Below, one piece after another: positions 9,197-18,181 of a stretch of 64,000 nt of DNA. The position numbers and the translations under genes are program-made. The stretch is from UBA1494_A sp963973975 (GTDB lineage Bacteria; Bacteroidota; Bacteroidia; Flavobacteriales_E; Vicingaceae): contig CAXBCF010000008.1 in NCBI GenBank assembly GCA_963973975.1, positions 56,844-120,843 on the forward strand. Direction: 5' to 3'. Positions within the stretch are counted from its first letter, which is position 1. Every line of letters starts with the position of its first letter. The notes below the pieces were generated by a model. That model saw only the letters and a list, made by a program, of their open reading frames with translations, was not told the DNA's origin and ran no database searches.

Positions 9197-9487
9197 ATGG
9201 ATATATTAAAGAAGCCTTTAATCACCGAAAAGATGTCCGCTTTGACAGAGCGTTTCAATCGTTATGGTTTTTTGGTGGATGTTAAAGCCAACAAAATTCA
9301 AGTCAAAACGGCTGTTGAAAAGATGTATGGAGTTACTGTCGATAGTGTGAATACAATGAATTACAAAGGAAAGCACAAAACGAGGTACACCAAAACAGGA
9401 TGGGTTGAAGGAAGAACTAATAAAATTAAAAAAGCGGTTGTTACTTTGTCTGAAGGTGAAACCATTGACTTTTTTAGCAATATTTAA
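9197..9487 (+). CDS. rplW: 50S ribosomal protein L23
   Basis: A 96-residue protein with the N-terminal hallmark ILKKPLITEKMSALTERFNR and the basic loop NTMNYKGKHKTRYTKTGWVE. It lies at the tunnel exit, where trigger factor and SRP dock. It is 11 bases after rplD and 11 before rplB, the conserved order. Confidence 0.97.
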   Translation: MDILKKPLITEKMSALTERFNRYGFLVDVKANKIQVKTAVEKMYGVTVDSVNTMNYKGKHKTRYTKTGWVEGRTNKIKKAVVTLSEGETIDFFSNI

Positions 9488-9498
9488 AGGAATAGAAA

Positions 9499-10323
9499 AT
9501 GGCAGTAAAGAAATTAAAACCAACCACTCCGGGACAACGTCATAAAGTTGCTTCAACTTTTGAGGAGATTACCGCGACAGCACCTGAGAAATCATTGCTT
9601 AAAAGTGCAAAGAAATCAGGAGGAAGAAATAATTCTGGTAAGATGACAATGCGTTATATCGGAGGTGGTCACAAACAGAGATATCGTTTGATTGATTTCA
9701 AAAGAGATAAATTTGGTATTGATGGCAAGGTTGCTACAATTGAATACGATCCAAACAGATCTGCAAGAATTGCACTTATCAATTATGTTGATGGTGAAAA
9801 AAGATACATTATCGCTCCTAAAGGATTAGAGGTTGGTCAAACAATCAATTCTGGAAAAGGGGTTGAGCCTGAGGTTGGAAATGCAATGTATTTATCTGAA
9901 ATTCCAATGGGTTCTATGATTCACAACATTGAGCTAAAACCATCACAAGGTGGAAAATTAGCGAGAAGTGCAGGTAGCTATGGACAGTTGGTATCTCGTG
10001 AAGGTAAATATGTTGGTGTTAAAATGCCATCAAGTGAAGTAAGGTTGATTTTATCAAGTTGTTTGGCAACGATTGGAATTGTTTCCAATTCAGACCACAT
10101 GTTAGAGCGATCTGGTAAAGCAGGAAAATCTAGATGGTTGGGAAGAAGACCAAGAGTTCGTGGAGTTGTTATGAACCCTGTAGATCACCCAATGGGTGGT
10201 GGAGAAGGACGTTCTTCAGGAGGTCATCCAAGATCAAGGAAAGGTATACCGGCTAAAGGTTTCAAAACCAGAACACCGAAAAAACCTTCAAATAAGTACA
10301 TTATTGAAAGAAGAAAGAAATAA
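9499..10323 (+). CDS. rplB: 50S ribosomal protein L2
   Basis: A 274-residue protein of normal length. KSGGRNNSGKMTMRYIGGGH, the RNA-binding core AGSYGQLVSREGKYV and the C-terminal GVVMNPVDHPMGGGEGRSSG (with the conserved His near the peptidyl-transferase centre) are diagnostic. It is needed for subunit association and peptide-bond formation. Confidence 0.98.
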   Translation: MAVKKLKPTTPGQRHKVASTFEEITATAPEKSLLKSAKKSGGRNNSGKMTMRYIGGGHKQRYRLIDFKRDKFGIDGKVATIEYDPNRSARIALINYVDGEKRYIIAPKGLEVGQTINSGKGVEPEVGNAMYLSEIPMGSMIHNIELKPSQGGKLARSAGSYGQLVSREGKYVGVKMPSSEVRLILSSCLATIGIVSNSDHMLERSGKAGKSRWLGRRPRVRGVVMNPVDHPMGGGEGRSSGGHPRSRKGIPAKGFKTRTPKKPSNKYIIERRKK

Positions 10324-10332
10324 GATATTAAT

Positions 10333-10611
10333 ATGAGTCGATCGCTTAAAAAACCGCCATTTGTTCACTATAAGTTATCTGCCAAAGTAGATGATGCTCA
10401 AGCTTCAGGAAAAAAGAGTGTTATCAAAACTTGGTCAAGAGCTTCAATGATTACTCCAGATTTTGTGAGTTTAACAATTGCAGTCCACAATGGTAATAAA
10501 TTTATTCCTGTATATGTTACAGAGAATATGGTAGGACACAAATTAGGTGAATTTGCTCCGACAAGAACCTTTAGAGGTCACGGAGGAAAGAAAGATAAAG
10601 GTAAAAGATAA
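10333..10611 (+). CDS. rpsS: 30S ribosomal protein S19
   Basis: A 92-residue protein, MSRSLKKPPFVHYKLSAKV, with TWSRASMITPDFVSLTIAVH and ENMVGHKLGEFAPTRTFRGH. It binds 16S rRNA in the 30S head together with S13. Nine bases after rplB. Confidence 0.97.
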   Translation: MSRSLKKPPFVHYKLSAKVDDAQASGKKSVIKTWSRASMITPDFVSLTIAVHNGNKFIPVYVTENMVGHKLGEFAPTRTFRGHGGKKDKGKR

Positions 10612-10623
10612 TACAATTATAGC

Positions 10624-11037
10624 ATGGGTGCAAGAAAAAGAAATAGAGCAGAAGCAAGAAAAGAGGCTAATAAAAGCCATTTCGTTGCGACTTTAAAGAA
10701 TTGCCCAACCTCGCCACGAAAAATGCGATTGGTTGCGGACATGATTCGTGGAGTTGAAGTTTTTAGAGCTTTATCAATTCTACAATACAGTCCTAAAGAG
10801 GCTGCTTTGAGAATGGAGAAGCTGTTGCGTTCTGCCATTGCAAATTGGGAAGCTAAAAACGAAGGAGAAAGTCCTGAAGGCAATAGTTTAAAAGTTGCTG
10901 AAGTTAAAGTGGACAGTGCACGTATGCTTAAGCGTTTACGTCCGGCTCCACAAGGAAGAGGACATAGAATTAGAAAACGTTCGAATCACATTACTTTGGT
11001 AGTTGATCGAATGGTAGAAGAAACTGTTAATAATTAA
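10624..11037 (+). CDS. rplV: 50S ribosomal protein L22
   Basis: A 137-residue protein. NCPTSPRKMRLVADMIRGVE opens the globular domain and LKRLRPAPQGRGHRIRKRSN is the beta-hairpin lining the exit tunnel next to L4. The N-terminal basic extension GARKRNRAEARKEANKSHF is a little longer than in Escherichia coli. Confidence 0.97.
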   Translation: MGARKRNRAEARKEANKSHFVATLKNCPTSPRKMRLVADMIRGVEVFRALSILQYSPKEAALRMEKLLRSAIANWEAKNEGESPEGNSLKVAEVKVDSARMLKRLRPAPQGRGHRIRKRSNHITLVVDRMVEETVNN

Positions 11038-11055
11038 GATTAGTCAATAATAAGC

Positions 11056-11775
11056 ATGGGACAAAAGACAAATCCAATAGCAAATCGTTTAGGAATTATC
11101 AAAGGATGGGATTCCAACTGGTATGGTGGAAGAAACTACGCAGATAAAATTGCTGAAGACAATCAAATTAGAAAATACATCATGGCTCGTCTTCAAAAAG
11201 CCAGTATTTCTAAAATCGTCATCGAGCGTACTTTGAAATTGATTACAGTCACAATTAATTCTTCTCGTCCGGGGATCATTATCGGAAAAGGTGGAAAAGA
11301 TGTTGACATGCTTAAAGAAGAATTGAAGAAATTAACTAAGAAGGATGTTCAAATCAATATTTTTGAAATTAAGCGTCCTGAATTAGATGCAAAATTGGTA
11401 GCTGATAGTGTTGCTCGCCAAATTGAAGGAAGAATTTCTTTTAGAAGAGCTGCTAAAATGTCTGTTGCTTCAACTATGAGAATGGGTGCAGAAGGTATCA
11501 AAATTATGGTAAGTGGTAGATTAGGTGGAGCTGAAATGGCAAGAACTGAATTTTACAAAGAAGGTAGAATTCCATTGCATACATTTCGTGCTGACATTGA
11601 TTATGCTCTTTCTGAAGCACACACTACCTATGGTAGAATTGGCGTGAAAGTATGGATTTGCAAAGGAGAGGTTTATGGAAAAAGAGACCTTTCACCAAAC
11701 ATAGTATCTAACAAACCTGTTGCTGCAAAACCTGCTGCTGCTGGTAGATTTAGAGATGGGAAAAAAAGAAAATAA
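11056..11775 (+). CDS. rpsC: 30S ribosomal protein S3
   Basis: A 239-residue protein. GQKTNPIANRLGIIKGWDSN, the KH domain RPGIIIGKGGKDVDMLKEEL and the C-terminal domain GAEGIKIMVSGRLGGAEMAR identify S3, part of the mRNA entry channel with S4 and S5. The C-terminal tail is short and basic. 18 bases after rplV. Confidence 0.97.
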   Translation: MGQKTNPIANRLGIIKGWDSNWYGGRNYADKIAEDNQIRKYIMARLQKASISKIVIERTLKLITVTINSSRPGIIIGKGGKDVDMLKEELKKLTKKDVQINIFEIKRPELDAKLVADSVARQIEGRISFRRAAKMSVASTMRMGAEGIKIMVSGRLGGAEMARTEFYKEGRIPLHTFRADIDYALSEAHTTYGRIGVKVWICKGEVYGKRDLSPNIVSNKPVAAKPAAAGRFRDGKKRK

Positions 11776-11807
11776 TTGTAGAAGGGATATCCTAAAATTA
11801 GTGTAAA

Positions 11808-12230
11808 ATGTTACAACCTAAAAGAACAAAATATAGAAAAATGCAAAAAGGACGCATGAAGGGCAATGCTCAACGTGGGAATCAAATTGCATTTGGAAGT
11901 TTCGCTATAAAGACATTAGAAGAATCTTGGATAACTGCTCGTCAAATTGAGGCGGCAAGGATAGCAGTTACAAGATTCATGAAGAGAGAAGGGCAAATTT
12001 GGATCAGAATTTTTCCAGACAAACCGGTTACGAAGAAACCAGCTGAAGTTCGAATGGGAAAAGGAAAAGGTGCTCCAGAATTATGGGTAGCAGTTGCTCG
12101 TCCGGGAAGAATTTTGTTCGAAGCAGATGGTGTGTCTTTGGATATTGCTAAAGAAGCAATGAGATTGGCTGCCCAAAAACTTCCTGTAAAAACGAAGTTT
12201 ATTGTAAGAAGAGATTATAAAGTGAACTAG
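11808..12230 (+). CDS. rplP: 50S ribosomal protein L16
   Basis: A 140-residue protein with MLQPKRTKYRKMQKGRMKGN, WITARQIEAARIAVTRFMKR and MGKGKGAPELWVAVARPGRI. It helps place tRNAs in the A site. The 32-base gap after rpsC is the longest within this part of the cluster but contains no visible signal. Confidence 0.97.
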   Translation: MLQPKRTKYRKMQKGRMKGNAQRGNQIAFGSFAIKTLEESWITARQIEAARIAVTRFMKREGQIWIRIFPDKPVTKKPAEVRMGKGKGAPELWVAVARPGRILFEADGVSLDIAKEAMRLAAQKLPVKTKFIVRRDYKVN

Positions 12231-12254
12231 ACAAGTTCTAAGAAATATATAATA

Positions 12255-12467
12255 ATGAAACAGACAGATATTAAAAATTTAAGTTCCGATGATTTGCAAG
12301 AAAATCTAGCTGAACAAACTAACTTGCTTGTGAAGCTCAGAATGAATCATGCTGTTTCTCCCTTGGAGAATCCTATGCAAATTCGTGCAGCTAGAAAAAC
12401 AGTTGCAAGATTGATTACGGAATTGAGAAAAAGAGAATTGTCTAAATCTGAAGTGAAACAAGACTAA
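12255..12467 (+). CDS. rpmC: 50S ribosomal protein L29
   Basis: A 70-residue helical protein with the family core LLVKLRMNHAVSPLENPMQI and ARKTVARLITELRKRE. It sits near the tunnel exit beside L23. Its stop overlaps the rpsQ start by one base (TAATG), suggesting coupled translation. Confidence 0.95.
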   Translation: MKQTDIKNLSSDDLQENLAEQTNLLVKLRMNHAVSPLENPMQIRAARKTVARLITELRKRELSKSEVKQD

Positions 12468-12727
12468 TGGAAGCAGTAAGAAATTTAAGAAAAGAGCGAG
12501 TCGGTGTTGTTGTGAGTAACAAAATGGACAAGTCCATCACAATTGCAGTTGAAAGCAGAGTTAAACACCCAATGTATGGGAAGTTTATTAAGAAAACGTC
12601 AAAATTCATGGCGCATGATGAAAATAATGATTGCAGTATCGGTGATACAGTAAAAATTATGGAAACAAGACCATTGAGCAAGAACAAAAATTGGCGTTTA
12701 GTTGAAATTATTGAAAAAGTCAAGTAA
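12467..12727 (+). CDS. rpsQ: 30S ribosomal protein S17
   Basis: An 86-residue OB-fold protein with RKERVGVVVSNKMDKSITIA and VKHPMYGKFIKKTSKFMAHD, then GDTVKIMETRPLSKNKNWRL. A primary binder of the 5' domain of 16S rRNA. Overlaps rpmC by one base and precedes rplN by two. Confidence 0.96.
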   Translation: MEAVRNLRKERVGVVVSNKMDKSITIAVESRVKHPMYGKFIKKTSKFMAHDENNDCSIGDTVKIMETRPLSKNKNWRLVEIIEKVK

Positions 12728-12729
12728 TT

Positions 12730-13098
12730 ATGATACAGCAAGAATCTAGATTAACTGTTGCGGATAATAGTGGAGCTAAAGAAGTGCTTTGCATTCGAGT
12801 ATTGGGAGGGACAAAGAGAAGGTATGCTTCAATTGGTGATCAAATTGTGGTATCAGTAAAGTCTGCTTTACCATCAGGAAACATTAAAAAAGGTGCCGTT
12901 TCTAAAGCTGTTATCGTTAGAACTAAAAAAGAAATTCGTCGTCAAGATGGTTCTTATATTAGATTTGATAACAACGCTGTTGTATTGTTAGGCCAGACAG
13001 GAGAAATGAGAGGTACACGTATTTTTGGACCTGTAGCTAGAGAATTAAGAGAAAAGCAATTCATGAAAATTGTTTCTTTAGCACCAGAAGTTCTTTAA
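12730..13098 (+). CDS. rplN: 50S ribosomal protein L14
   Basis: A 122-residue protein, exactly the usual length: MIQQESRLTVADNSGAKEVL, VLGGTKRRYASIGDQIVVSV and GTRIFGPVARELREKQFMKI. It forms an intersubunit bridge with L19. Confidence 0.98.
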   Translation: MIQQESRLTVADNSGAKEVLCIRVLGGTKRRYASIGDQIVVSVKSALPSGNIKKGAVSKAVIVRTKKEIRRQDGSYIRFDNNAVVLLGQTGEMRGTRIFGPVARELREKQFMKIVSLAPEVL

Positions 13099-13117
13099 TC
13101 GATTAAGAAAGTTGAAA

Positions 13118-13441
13118 ATGAAAAAATTAAATATTAAAAAAGGAGATAGGGTTAAAGTGATTGCCGGTGTTTCAAAAGGGCAAGAAGCTAAAGTCATTCG
13201 AGTAATCCGTGCTAAATCAAGAGTTATTCTTGAAGGAGACGGTATCCGAAAAGACAGTAAGCACACAAAACCTAATGCCAACAATCAAGAAGGTGGAATT
13301 ATTAAGCAAGATGCTCCTATCCACATTTCTAATGTAATGTTACTTGACCCTACAAGTGGTGAAGCAACACGAGTTGGTAGAAGACAGGAAGAAAATAAAT
13401 CAGTAAGGTATTCTAAAAAATCCGGGGAGGTAATCAAATAA
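13118..13441 (+). CDS. rplX: 50S ribosomal protein L24
   Basis: A 107-residue KOW-motif protein, MKKLNIKKGDRVKVIAGVSK, then GGIIKQDAPIHISNVMLLDP. It starts 50S assembly by binding 23S rRNA early. An in-frame TTG at 13112 would add two residues; I chose the ATG at 13118 because it is the standard start and gives the normal N-terminus. The final codons hold GGGGAGG, and the stop overlaps the rplE ATG by one base. Confidence 0.95.
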   Translation: MKKLNIKKGDRVKVIAGVSKGQEAKVIRVIRAKSRVILEGDGIRKDSKHTKPNANNQEGGIIKQDAPIHISNVMLLDPTSGEATRVGRRQEENKSVRYSKKSGEVIK

Positions 13442-14001
13442 TGGAAAAGCCTAGATTAAAAATTATGTATCAAGAAGACATTAAGAAAAACTTGATGTCA
13501 AGCTTTAACTACAAAAGCAGCATGCAAATTCCGCGTTTGCAAAAAATTTGTATCAACCAAGGTGTTGGTAAAGCTGTAGCAGATAAAAAGTTAATCGATT
13601 CAGCAGTGAACGAAATAACTTCTATTGTCGGACAAAAAGCTGTTCCAACCTATTCTAAGAAAGATATCTCCAATTTCAAATTGAGAAAGGGAATGCCAAT
13701 TGGTGTTCGAGTTACCTTAAGAGGAGATCGTATGTACGAATTCTTAGATCGTTTGATTTCTGTTGCACTTCCAAGAACAAGAGATTTTAGAGGAATTAGC
13801 AACAAAGGATTTGATGGAAGAGGAAATTACACATTAGGTGTAAAAGAACAAATCATTTTCCCTGAGATTGATATTGACAAAGTAAATAACATTAGTGGAA
13901 TGGACATTACATTCGTTACTACAGCAGAAACGAATGAAGAATCAAAAGCCTTATTAAAGGAATTTGGAATGCCTTTTCAAAAAACTAAAAACGAAGAATA
14001 A
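13441..14001 (+). CDS. rplE: 50S ribosomal protein L5
   Basis: A 186-residue 5S rRNA-binding protein with RLQKICINQGVGKAVADKKL, SNFKLRKGMPIGVRVTLRGD and RDFRGISNKGFDGRGNYTLG. It forms part of the central protuberance. The TAATG overlap with rplX and the GGGGAGG 10 bases upstream suggest coupled initiation. Confidence 0.97.
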   Translation: MEKPRLKIMYQEDIKKNLMSSFNYKSSMQIPRLQKICINQGVGKAVADKKLIDSAVNEITSIVGQKAVPTYSKKDISNFKLRKGMPIGVRVTLRGDRMYEFLDRLISVALPRTRDFRGISNKGFDGRGNYTLGVKEQIIFPEIDIDKVNNISGMDITFVTTAETNEESKALLKEFGMPFQKTKNEE

Positions 14002-14003
14002 GC

Positions 14004-14273
14004 ATGGCAAAGGAATCAATGAAAGCACGTGAAAGAAAACGTGCAGTAATGGTTGAAAGATATGCAGAGAAAAGAGCTGCATTGAAAGCAGCTGGAGATT
14101 ATGAAGGGCTTCAAAAATTGCCTAAAAATGCTTCTCCTGTTAGAAAACACAATCGCTGCAGTTTAACTGGTAGACCTAGAGGATATATGAGACAATTTGG
14201 AATTTCTCGTGTAACTTTTAGAGAAATGGCAAGTGAAGGCTTGATACCAGGGATTAAAAAAGCTAGTTGGTAA
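14004..14273 (+). CDS. rpsN: 30S ribosomal protein S14, zinc-free form
   Basis: An 89-residue protein, MAKESMKARERKRAVMVERY, ending LTGRPRGYMRQFGISRVTFR and GLIPGIKKASW. Only one Cys is present (HNRCSLTGR), so the CxxC...CxxC zinc ribbon of the short C+ form is absent; this is the longer C- type. Two bases after rplE. Confidence 0.97.
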   Translation: MAKESMKARERKRAVMVERYAEKRAALKAAGDYEGLQKLPKNASPVRKHNRCSLTGRPRGYMRQFGISRVTFREMASEGLIPGIKKASW

Positions 14274-14290
14274 ATAATATATAAGGAACA

Positions 14291-14689
14291 ATGACAGATC
14301 CAATTTCAGATTTTCTGACCAGAGTTAGAAACGCATCAAAAGCAAGACATAGAATAGTTGAGATTCCAGCTTCTAACTTGAAAAAAGAAATAACAAAAAT
14401 CCTTTTTGAAAAGGGATATATTTTGAATTATAAATTCATTGACGGTGAAAACCCTCAAGGAGTTATTAAAATAGCTCTAAAGTATCATCCTATGTCTAAG
14501 GTTTCAGCTATTAAAAGTTTGACTCGCATCAGTAAACCGGGTTTAAGAAAATATGCTAAATCAGATGGATTACCAAGAGTAATCAATGGATTGGGTATTG
14601 CAATTTTGTCTACTTCTAAGGGAGTAATGACGGATAAAGAAGCAAGGAAAGAAAAAGTAGGTGGAGAAGTACTTTGCTACGTTTATTAA
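14291..14689 (+). CDS. rpsH: 30S ribosomal protein S8
   Basis: A 132-residue protein beginning TDPISDFLTRVRNASKARHR and ending with the canonical STSKGVMTDKEARKEKVGGE. It binds the central domain of 16S rRNA and, in Escherichia coli, represses the spc operon. Regulation here is not visible. Confidence 0.97.
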   Translation: MTDPISDFLTRVRNASKARHRIVEIPASNLKKEITKILFEKGYILNYKFIDGENPQGVIKIALKYHPMSKVSAIKSLTRISKPGLRKYAKSDGLPRVINGLGIAILSTSKGVMTDKEARKEKVGGEVLCYVY

Positions 14690-14709
14690 ATAATAGAAAA
14701 AGATAAGTT

Positions 14710-15267
14710 ATGTCAAGAATTGGTTTAGCTCCTATTGAAATACCCAGCGGTGTTGAGATTAAAATTTCAGATAACAACATTGTTAGTGTGAAGGGTGCCA
14801 AAGGTGAATTACATCAAACTGTTGATCCAAACATTACTGTTAAAACAGAGGATAACAAAGTTGTTGTACAACGTCATACTGAGCAAAAAGATCATAAAGC
14901 AAAACACGGTTTGTACCGTTCTTTAATTAATAACATGATTGAGGGAGTAAGCAATGGTTGGAAATTGCAATTGGAATTAGTTGGTGTTGGATACCGTGCT
15001 GCAAATACAGGTCAGCGATTAGAATTATCATTAGGATTTTCTCACCCAATTGTATTTGAATTGCCACAAGAGGTTGTTGTTACTACAACTTCAGAAAGAG
15101 GAAAAAATCCAATTATCAGTTTAGAGTCTTATGACAAGCAATTAATTGGACAGGTAGCTGCTAAAATTAAATCGTTGAGAAAACCAGAGCCATACAAAGG
15201 TAAAGGAGTTCGTTTTGTTGGAGAATACATTAGAAGAAAAGCAGGTAAATCTGCTGCTAAAAAATAA
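14710..15267 (+). CDS. rplF: 50S ribosomal protein L6
   Basis: A 185-residue protein of two related domains: MSRIGLAPIEIPSGVEIKIS and GVSNGWKLQLELVGVGYRAA, with the C-terminal signature KPEPYKGKGVRFVGEYIRRK. It lies at the base of the L7/L12 stalk near the GTPase centre. Confidence 0.97.
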   Translation: MSRIGLAPIEIPSGVEIKISDNNIVSVKGAKGELHQTVDPNITVKTEDNKVVVQRHTEQKDHKAKHGLYRSLINNMIEGVSNGWKLQLELVGVGYRAANTGQRLELSLGFSHPIVFELPQEVVVTTTSERGKNPIISLESYDKQLIGQVAAKIKSLRKPEPYKGKGVRFVGEYIRRKAGKSAAKK

Positions 15268-15272
15268 AAATC

Positions 15273-15629
15273 ATGGCATTAGCAAAATTAGATCGTAGAA
15301 TAAGAATTAAGAGAAGAATCCGTAAAATCATTACCGGAACTGCAGAAAGACCTCGTTTGTCTGTTTTTAGAAGTAATCTAGAAATTTACGCTCAGTTAAT
15401 TGATGATACGTCAGGTAAAACCATTTTGGCTGCTTCATCGAGAGATAAAGAAATTTCTTCTAAAAAAGCACCTAAAGTTGAATTAGCTGCACTTGTTGGA
15501 AAAAGTATTGCTGAAAAAGCAATTGAAGCTGGAATTAAATCAGTGAGCTTTGATCGTAATGGTTATTTGTATCACGGAAGAGTGAAAGCTGTTGCTGATG
15601 GAGCAAGAGAAGGTGGTTTAGATTTTTAA
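15273..15629 (+). CDS. rplR: 50S ribosomal protein L18
   Basis: A 118-residue 5S rRNA-binding protein: RRIRIKRRIRKIITGTAERP, RLSVFRSNLEIYAQLIDD and the C-terminal FDRNGYLYHGRVKAVADGAR. Five bases after rplF. Confidence 0.97.
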   Translation: MALAKLDRRIRIKRRIRKIITGTAERPRLSVFRSNLEIYAQLIDDTSGKTILAASSRDKEISSKKAPKVELAALVGKSIAEKAIEAGIKSVSFDRNGYLYHGRVKAVADGAREGGLDF

Positions 15630-15655
15630 TAAAGAAAGAATTAAAGAAATATATT

Positions 15656-16174
15656 ATGGCTAACGCAAATACCAAAAGAGTAAAGTCAAGCGAAATAGAG
15701 CTTAAAGATAAATTAGTTGGAATTCAAAGAGTAACTAAGGTTACTAAAGGGGGAAGACACTTTAGCTTTTCAGCGATTGTAGTTGTTGGAAATGAGAATG
15801 GAATTGTTGGTTATGGCTTAGGAAAAGCGAACGAAGTAACAGAAGCTATTTCTAAAGGTATTGATGATGCAAAGAAGAACTTAATTAAAGTTCCTATTGT
15901 AAATGGAACTGTACCTCACCAACAAGAAGCAAAATATGGTGGAGCACAAGTTTTTCTTAAACCAGCATCGAATGGTACAGGAATTATTGCAGGTGGTGCA
16001 ATGAGAGCTGTTTTAGAAAGTGTTGGAGTACACGATGTATTAGCAAAATCTAAAGGATCTTCAAATCCACACAACGTTGTTAAAGCAACTATTAAAGCAT
16101 TGCAAGAGATGAGAGATGCTTACACAATAGCGAAGCATAGAGGTGTTGAATTAGATGTTGTATTTAACGGTTAA
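15656..16174 (+). CDS. rpsE: 30S ribosomal protein S5
   Basis: A 172-residue protein with the double-stranded RNA-binding-like domain KLVGIQRVTKVTKGGRHFSF, then GNENGIVGYGLGKANEVTEA and GIIAGGAMRAVLESVGVHDV. It acts in decoding fidelity together with S4 and S12. Confidence 0.97.
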   Translation: MANANTKRVKSSEIELKDKLVGIQRVTKVTKGGRHFSFSAIVVVGNENGIVGYGLGKANEVTEAISKGIDDAKKNLIKVPIVNGTVPHQQEAKYGGAQVFLKPASNGTGIIAGGAMRAVLESVGVHDVLAKSKGSSNPHNVVKATIKALQEMRDAYTIAKHRGVELDVVFNG

Positions 16175-16185
16175 TAATTATAGGC

Positions 16186-16365
16186 ATGTCAAAAATTAAA
16201 GTAACTCAAGTAAAAAGTAGAATTAAGAGACCAAAAAGACAAAAATTGACTTTGGATGCTCTAGGTTTAACTAAAAATCAAACTTCAGTCATTCATGAGG
16301 AAACTCCTCAGGTGTTGGGAATGATTAACAAAGTGAAACACTTGGTTAGTATTGAAAAAGTATAA
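16186..16365 (+). CDS. rpmD: 50S ribosomal protein L30
   Basis: A 59-residue frame translated directly from the sequence: MSKIKVTQVKSRIKRPKRQK, then LTLDALGLTKNQTSVIHEET and PQVLGMINKVKHLVSIEKV. It matches the L30 fold, in particular the T-L-x-x-L-G-L motif and the closing MINKVKHLV. It starts 11 bases after rpsE and is followed by rplO, the conserved position. Confidence 0.95.
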   Translation: MSKIKVTQVKSRIKRPKRQKLTLDALGLTKNQTSVIHEETPQVLGMINKVKHLVSIEKV

Positions 16366-16387
16366 TTGAATTAAAGAAGAATTAATC

Positions 16388-16834
16388 ATGGATTTAAGTA
16401 ATCTAAAACCTGCACAAGGTTCAGTAAGAAAAGGCAAAAGAGTTGGCCGAGGAGAAGGATCCGGAAGAGGAGGCACTTCAGCAAGAGGACATAAAGGAGC
16501 AAAATCAAGATCTGGATATTCTAAGAAAGTTGGTTTTGAAGGTGGACAAATGCCTTTGCAGAGGAGAGTGCCAAAGTTTGGTTTTACCAATATTAACCGC
16601 AAAGAATTTAAAGGAATTAATTTAGACACCCTTCAATTAATCGCCAATACAAAAAAGTTAGATGCTATTGATATTGATGTGTTAATTGATAATGGTTGGG
16701 CAACTAAAAATACCCTTGTTAAAATCCTCGGAAGAGGAACTCTAGAAAGTAAGATTGACGTAAAAGTTCATGCTTTTTCTAAAAGTGCTAAAGAAGCAAT
16801 TGAAGCAAAAGGTGGAACTGCAGAAACGATATAG
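16388..16834 (+). CDS. rplO: 50S ribosomal protein L15
   Basis: A 148-residue protein: MDLSNLKPAQGSVRKGKRVG, GRGEGSGRGGTSARGHKGAK and GFEGGQMPLQRRVPKFGF. The glycine- and arginine-rich N-terminal half penetrates 23S rRNA. Three bases separate it from secY. Confidence 0.97.
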   Translation: MDLSNLKPAQGSVRKGKRVGRGEGSGRGGTSARGHKGAKSRSGYSKKVGFEGGQMPLQRRVPKFGFTNINRKEFKGINLDTLQLIANTKKLDAIDIDVLIDNGWATKNTLVKILGRGTLESKIDVKVHAFSKSAKEAIEAKGGTAETI

Positions 16835-16837
16835 GCT

Positions 16838-18178
16838 ATGAAGCGATTTTTCGAAACACTTAAAAATATTTGGACCATTGAAGACCTAAGAGTCAGAATC
16901 ATCAATACCCTTGGCTTGTTGTTGATTTATCGATTGGGTTCTTATGTTGTTCTACCAGGTGTAAATTCTGCAGCATTAGAAATTGCAAATGCAGGAAACA
17001 CAGGTGGAATTGCAGGTTTATTAGATCTTTTTGCAGGAGGTGCTTTTTCAAGAGCATCAATTTTTGCATTGGGAATTATGCCTTATATTTCTGCATCTAT
17101 TGTTGTACAGTTGTTGGGTATTGCTATTCCTTACTTCCAAAAATTACAGAAGGAAGGTGAAAGTGGACGTCGAAAAATCAATCAAGTTACGCGAATGCTA
17201 ACAATTTTGATTGTTGCATTTCAAGCTCCTGGATACATCGCTTCTCAAGTACCTGAACTAACTGGTGCAGGGGAAATTGTTCGCCCTGATACCCTTTTTT
17301 GGTGGATTTCCACTGTTATTATTTTAATCACAGGAACCATGTTTGTTATGTGGTTGGGTGAAAGAATTACCGAAAAAGGACTTGGAAACGGAATTTCATT
17401 AATAATTATGATAGGAATTATTGCGAGTTTACCCTTTGCATTCGTTGCTGAATTTGCTTCTAGAATAAAAGGAGGTGGATTGGTAATCCTATTGGTAGAA
17501 TTGGTAATTTTGCTCCTCGTTATAATTGCCACCATTTTATTGGTGCAAGGTACCCGAAGGGTGCCCGTGCAATTTGCGAAACGTGTCGTTGGAAATAAGC
17601 AGTACGGTGGAGTTAGACAATACATTCCACTAAAAGTGAATGCAGCTGGAGTAATGCCAATCATTTTTGCACAAGCAATTATGTTTATACCCATTACACT
17701 AGCTGGTTTTGCAAGTACCGATTCTTTAACAGGAATTACTGCTGCTTTGAGTGATTATACCGGATTTTGGTATAACTTGATTTTTGCATTGATGATTATT
17801 GCCTTCACTTATTTTTATACGGCTGTAACGGTTAATCCGAATCAGATGGCGGATGATATGAAGAAGAATGGTGGATTTGTTCCTGGTGTAAAACCTGGTA
17901 AACAGACAGCTAAATTTTTGGATGATGTACTTTCGAAAATTACACTGCCTGGATCAATCTTTCTTGCAATTGTTGCAATTTTGCCTGCATTCGCAGCTCA
18001 AGCTGGAGTGAATGGTCAGTTTGCACAATTTTATGGAGGTACTTCCCTGTTGATTATGGTAGGTGTTATATTAGACACTCTACAGCAAATTGAAAGTCAT
18101 TTATTAATGAGACATTATGATGGCTTAATGAAATCGGGAAGAATTAAGGGACGTTCAAGTATAAATATGGCGGGTTAG
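16838..18178 (+). CDS. secY: Protein translocase subunit SecY
   Basis: A 446-residue, ten-helix inner-membrane channel of the Sec translocon, working with SecE, SecG, SecA and the SecDF encoded at 33783. Evidence: LGIMPYISASIVVQLLGIAI, EGESGRRKINQVTRMLTILI and the cytoplasmic loop QGTRRVPVQFAKRVVGNKQY that binds ribosome and SecA. It sits between rplO and map, with three-base gaps on both sides and no adk gene. Confidence 0.98.
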   Translation: MKRFFETLKNIWTIEDLRVRIINTLGLLLIYRLGSYVVLPGVNSAALEIANAGNTGGIAGLLDLFAGGAFSRASIFALGIMPYISASIVVQLLGIAIPYFQKLQKEGESGRRKINQVTRMLTILIVAFQAPGYIASQVPELTGAGEIVRPDTLFWWISTVIILITGTMFVMWLGERITEKGLGNGISLIIMIGIIASLPFAFVAEFASRIKGGGLVILLVELVILLLVIIATILLVQGTRRVPVQFAKRVVGNKQYGGVRQYIPLKVNAAGVMPIIFAQAIMFIPITLAGFASTDSLTGITAALSDYTGFWYNLIFALMIIAFTYFYTAVTVNPNQMADDMKKNGGFVPGVKPGKQTAKFLDDVLSKITLPGSIFLAIVAILPAFAAQAGVNGQFAQFYGGTSLLIMVGVILDTLQQIESHLLMRHYDGLMKSGRIKGRSSINMAG

Positions 18179-18181
18179 TCT

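Noticed and set aside
13112..13117. TTG start adding two residues to L24
   Set aside because: The ATG at 13118 gives the standard L24 N-terminus. Likewise the TTG at 48954 for cas9 and the upstream ATG at 53899 for cas1 were not used.
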